DNA from: Melampsora larici-populina 98AG31 | Taxonomy: Eukaryota; Basidiomycota; Pucciniomycetes; Pucciniales; Melampsoraceae | Assembly (NCBI RefSeq): GCF_000204055.1 | Contig: NW_006768814.1 | Coordinates: 542,526-606,525, forward strand | Direction of reading: 5' to 3' | Length of the DNA stretch: 64,000 bases | Shown here: piece by piece, positions 60,648 to 64,000 of the stretch | Layout of the letters: each line of letters starts with the position of its first letter | Numbering within the stretch: the first letter of the stretch is position 1 | The notes under the pieces: model-generated | The model's database searches: none | What the model was told of the DNA's origin: nothing | Seen by the model: only the letters and a program-made list of their open reading frames with translations | Position numbers and translations under genes: made by a program

Positions 60648-61322
60648 TCATGGGTTTACAATTGCGACACCCTTACCCTGTATGATGGAAAAGATGAGTC
60701 CAACTTTTCCATCCAACATAATCTTTTCAGAAAGAATAATACATACGATTAGTGGATTGCATCCGTTTTCTTCACCAGCCAAAATCTGTTTCAGGGCGCT
60801 GATCATACCCTTGCTAGAACTATGGGTAATAAATCTTGTAAGACAAATGCAAAGAGCATGTTTGAATTACCATTGGAGGTAGGTTTTTGATTGCTTACCT
60901 GTCGATGTTACTGGTACCCTGAGCCTTGATTTAAACCTATTGGATGGGATCCCAAGAGATCAATGATCAAAAGCATGCCAACAAATCAATATACCTCAAG
61001 TCTTTCATCGAGAAGTATCCAAAAGGACAACAGTTGAACAAGAGGCTTACCACACAGGTTCCACAAGAGGCCTCGTAATAATTGCTACCAGGAATGAAAA
61101 CACCTTTAGGATCCATCGGGAACTTGCCAAGGGCTCTGTGAGTAGCGGTATCGAAAGACGTGAAAGTAATGAGAAGAAGTGCAGATGAATGAAAGCTTGG
61201 TTTTGAACGTATACATAGGCTTACTTTTCACACTGATCAGCTTCAAGTCGATCCTTACAGGTCGCAGATACACTGTAGGTGAAGGCTGCAAAGAGGACTA
61301 GGGTTTTGATCAAGCCTTGCAT
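60648..61322 (-). CDS. Small secreted cysteine-containing protein
   Basis: The start at 61322 gives signal peptide MQGLIKTLVLFAAFTYSVSA, then TCKDRLEADQCEK (exon 61322-61225). Exon 2 (61135-61051) reads ALGKFPMDPKGVFIPGSNYY, then EASCGTCV. Further exons are probable: LNQGSG near 60935-60915, KGMISALKQILAGEENGCNP near 60825-60755, and a last part GKGVAIVNP ending at the stop 60650-60648. The borders between exon 2 and the LNQGSG segment could not be fixed: more than one donor is possible and some choices create stops. The look (short, secreted, paired cysteines) is common among rust secreted proteins; no family is named. Confidence 0.6.
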
Positions 61323-61693
61323 GTTGTGAGATGAGATGAATTTATATAAAGTAGCAAAAGACAAATGATGTAGATACGAGTAAGATAGTAATAAGTTAAT
61401 AACTAGTCGATTGATGAAACAAAGACTGGGAAGAATGGAATGATTGGATTGCAAAAGCCAAGAATCCATTGGGATTATATACTCCAAAAAAAGCCAACTA
61501 GATCAAATTCCAAAAATAACGATCCTTCTGTCTGATCATTGACAGTGACTCAAAGCAGCTCAAAGCTATATCTCTGGGCTATGTACTTATCTACATACTA
61601 AAAAGTGGTGCTGCAAAATTTTAAATGCCGGCAGCCGAAGCCTGTGAGACTGTGACCAACTGCTTTGAACATCCGGTGGTCAGCACTCAAAAT

Positions 61694-61880
61694 TGTAGTG
61701 ACAGAATCTCAGGTGAGCACTCTGATGACTCGCTCGATGTTCCAGCTCCAATGGTATGAATTCCTAACACAGCATAACTAACAAATAGATAGAGAAAAGA
61801 TAATGAGAGTTGCTAACCTGTAGTGACAGAATCTCAGGTGAGCACTCTGATGACTCGCTCGATGTTCCAGCTCCAATGGT
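61694..61880 (+). repeat. 62-base exact direct duplication, 125-base offset
   Basis: The block starting TGTAGTGACAGAATCTCAGG and ending CAGCTCCAATGGT occurs at 61694-61755 and identically at 61819-61880. In one frame both copies read CSDRISGEHSDDSLDVPAPM. The first copy ends in VTESQ-like or M-V-stop, while the second runs on into KSWNIEEWCDYIR. The 63 bases between start GTATGA after ATG and contain CTAAC and TAG, so they may be an intron-like spacer. Confidence 0.75.
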
Positions 61881-62151
61881 GAAGAGCTGGAATATCGAGG
61901 AGTGGTGCGACTACATAAGGTAACATCCCAAACCTAAGCCCCGAGCTTTGTCGCGGACGTGGCCCCGTAGACTACGCCTCGCCACGTATGGCCTCCGGCC
62001 ATAACACCCCCCCCCCACGGCAAGACAAAGCTTATCCTCCAAAAAGAAAGAAAGAAAGAAAACAAAACACACACACAAAAAATAAAAAATTGAAAAACAC
62101 AAGATAAAAACTCCACAACAAAATTCATCACAGAACAAAGATGAAACTATC

Positions 62152-62514
62152 TTATCTACGTCTCCGCACATCTTTCACACATACACCTAATTGCCCCCTC
62201 ACCTCTTTAAATTTCAACGGCCCCAATGACTTCGTAAATGTATCAGCTAGTTGTTCGTTGCCAGGTATCCATTCTAAATCAACTTTCTTCTTGTATAACT
62301 GCTTGTTGATGTGGTAGAAGTCTCTCTCAGTATGGCGTGTACGTTTATTTGCAGCATTTTCTTTTGAAACATGAATTGATGACTTGTTATCTCCGAGGAT
62401 CAAAGGGGTGCCGATTTGCGGGACAATGTCTTGAATAAGTGATTTTAACCAAATGGTGTCTCGACATGCGGCACCTACAGCCATAAATTCGGCATGACAT
62501 GTCAATGTTGCCAC
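62152..62514 (-). mobile_element. Ty1-copia polyprotein fragment, RNase H end
   Basis: The last 120 codons of a copia-type Pol: HAEFMAVGAACRDTIWLKSL, ILGDNKSSIHVSKENAANKR, TRHTERDFYHI and LEWIPGNEQLADTFTKSL. The order matches the RNase H domain and tail (D-N-x-S/A, R-T-K/R-H, Q-x-A-D-x-x-T-K). The frame ends at a stop at 62154-62152. Upstream (beyond 62520) no reverse transcriptase or integrase is readable, so this is a truncated copy. Confidence 0.85.
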
Positions 62515-63762
62515 ACACCCTTGACGCCTTGAAACCCTCAGACTAAGGCATGGACCCGGCCTCAGGACACCCGGAACGGTCCTGGTCCGGGCCCGGGCTC
62601 GAGCTTTAACGGCCCATTGAAAATGCTCTTGGGCCCCAGAGTAGTGTGCTCACGGGCCAGCCAAAAGGGCACAACCAAGGGATTATGGGGATGGAAAGTA
62701 GTCTTGAGATGCTCAGAAGGATGGGGGGAGTACTGATTATGGCAGAAAAGGGAGTTTCAAAGGCTATCATGGCCAATATGATCCTCCAAAATCACGATTT
62801 TGCCCGATGCTGAGCCACACAGACAATTTTTTTGTATTACCGGGCCGGGCCGGGCTAGCTCGAGCAAAATAGGGGCCCGAAGCGGCTCATTTTTTGGAGG
62901 CCGGGTCGGGCCGGGTCCAAGCCTTAACTCAGACGATTTGAAAAAATTGAAAACCCCTCAACCCTCTCAAGAAGATTGAAAACTCCCGCGACTCACATAT
63001 CATTCCAGGCTCCATGATTTCCAGAAGGGGATTACATATGCCTGTCAGTTTTATAAATTTGAACAACTGCACAGGCTTGCACAGGTCATGTCACAACTTT
63101 CTCACATTATTTTAAACTACTCATGATGTCATGTTCAATAAATGTGAGACCGTGTGAGCGTATCAATTGGTTCACTACCGCGCCCCGGATTGAGAGCACC
63201 ACAACGCGAGACTGACCGGTGCTGCAAACGTAGAAAATATGTACACCATGTTATTTTTTTGCTGGAGGGAAGACTCTTTCACATCTCAATATGTGAGACA
63301 TCCGTTCAACACCACCGGCGCTCCGCCTGTGCTACCACTTTCTGGATATAGCGGGTTTCGCGCATTGCTATAGCTATGGTGGAAGCCGGAAATTTATAGC
63401 GGTTCTTAGATCCGCTTGGTATAGCGTTTTTCCGCTGTGCTATCAGCAGCCACAGCGGCCGCGAGCGCTTAGCGACAGGGCGCCACCGAGCGCCCCGTAG
63501 CATCTCACAGCACCTCATAGCAACGCCTATCCCAATTTGATCAAAAAAAATGACTCGTTTGTTGTTTCAATCTTTTTGTCTTGAATTCAAGAAATCACCT
63601 CGGGATAGAAAAACTTCGAGAGCAAAAAGACAATTTAGATATCTAAAACATCAATGACCATGTCCAATTCCTACCAATCCAAACAATTGAATCTTTCATT
63701 CAAATAAAATCACCTCGATCAATGAATATTCAAACCGTTCAAAATCGAAAACTTATCCAAGA
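62515..63762. other. TE-like, compositionally mixed region
   Basis: GC-rich GGGCCGGGCC stretches (62540-62920) are followed by another block (63330-63530) rich in GCTATAGC, AGCGG and GCGCC motifs that looks like part of a repeat family. No coding sequence is supported. Confidence 0.5.
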
Positions 63763-63937
63763 ATGAGACCAAATTCAACTTCAGATTCAAGAGCATTCAA
63801 ACGATCTGGTTCATCAGGTCATAATGAAACTAAATCCATTTCAAATCGAATCGATGAAAACAAACCATATTCACAAAACTCTTCATGTTTGCTTAAATTA
63901 CGAAATTTGGCCTCAACCGCCATTGATCCTTCAGCAT
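63763..63937 (+). CDS. First exon of a gene cut by the window end
   Basis: An open frame begins MRPNSTSDSRAFKRSGSSGH and ends ...LLKLRNLASTAIDPSA at a good donor (GTAAGT, 63938). The remaining 60 bases also read as protein-like in another frame (GDEVLHDEVDSMSNSE), but a 16-base intron is too short, so the next exon is probably outside the window. The residues are Ser/Asn/Arg-rich and no domain is recognisable. Confidence 0.4.
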
Positions 63938-64000
63938 GTAAGTTAAAAACCAGGAGATGAAGTCTTACATGATGAAGTAGATTCAATGAGTAACAGTGAA

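Noticed and set aside
1..64000. CRISPR arrays, rRNA operons or bacterial features
   Set aside because: No regularly spaced direct repeats and no rRNA sequence seen; gene structure is eukaryotic throughout.

Overview
The window looks like nuclear DNA of a filamentous basidiomycete, most probably a rust fungus (Pucciniales). Protein genes are split by many short introns (about 50-110 bases, GT...AG). Conserved single-copy eukaryotic genes alternate with lineage-specific secreted proteins and with stretches of transposon debris. The rust assignment is an inference from gene style, secreted-protein content and repeat load; no species is claimed.

Layout. 1-2260: decayed transposon sequence. 2261-4740 (-): CCT6, chaperonin zeta subunit, with its ATG split by an intron. 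5919-7412 and 8817-11020 (both -): two paralogous secreted proteins built from a shuffled and duplicated set of exons, all joined in phase 2. 11817-12425: nested inverted-repeat element. 12650-13562 (+): myosin regulatory light chain. 13909-14639 (-): RPB6, divergent from MSP1 (14987-16639, +). 16640-23364: repeat-rich, with a disrupted MAM33/p32 pseudogene (19431-20345) between two GC-rich repeat blocks. 23365-25021 (+): HSF-type transcription factor with an 8-base exon. 27191-27859 (+): unknown basic, proline-rich protein. 28180-31061: a tandem array carrying a TA-flanked MITE, then two more MITEs side by side. 31083-35947: a hAT transposon with an 8-base target duplication and terminal repeats, itself carrying a second inverted-repeat element. 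36984-37840 (-): HIT nucleotide hydrolase. 39262-40086 (-): YPD1-type phosphotransfer protein. 43252-45986 (+): secreted DUF7872-like protein. 47688-51385 (+): large DysF-domain protein. 52800-54833 (-): class II DAHP synthase with an apparent one-base frameshift, divergent from SPF27 (55015-55915, +). 57264-58228 (-): ERD2 K/HDEL receptor. 60648-61322 (-): small cysteine-containing secreted protein. 61694-62514: a 62-base direct duplication and a Ty1-copia RNase H fragment. 63763 to the end: start of a gene cut by the window edge.

The housekeeping genes cover protein folding, transcription, splicing, mitochondrial protein quality control, ER retrieval, shikimate entry and osmosensing phosphorelay. 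They form no operon-like pathway. Two pairs (RPB6/MSP1 and DAHP synthase/SPF27) share short divergent promoters. The clearest unusual structure is the modular secreted-protein pair at 5.9-11.0 kb. Exon models were assembled by hand from frame continuity and splice signals, with no alignment tool.
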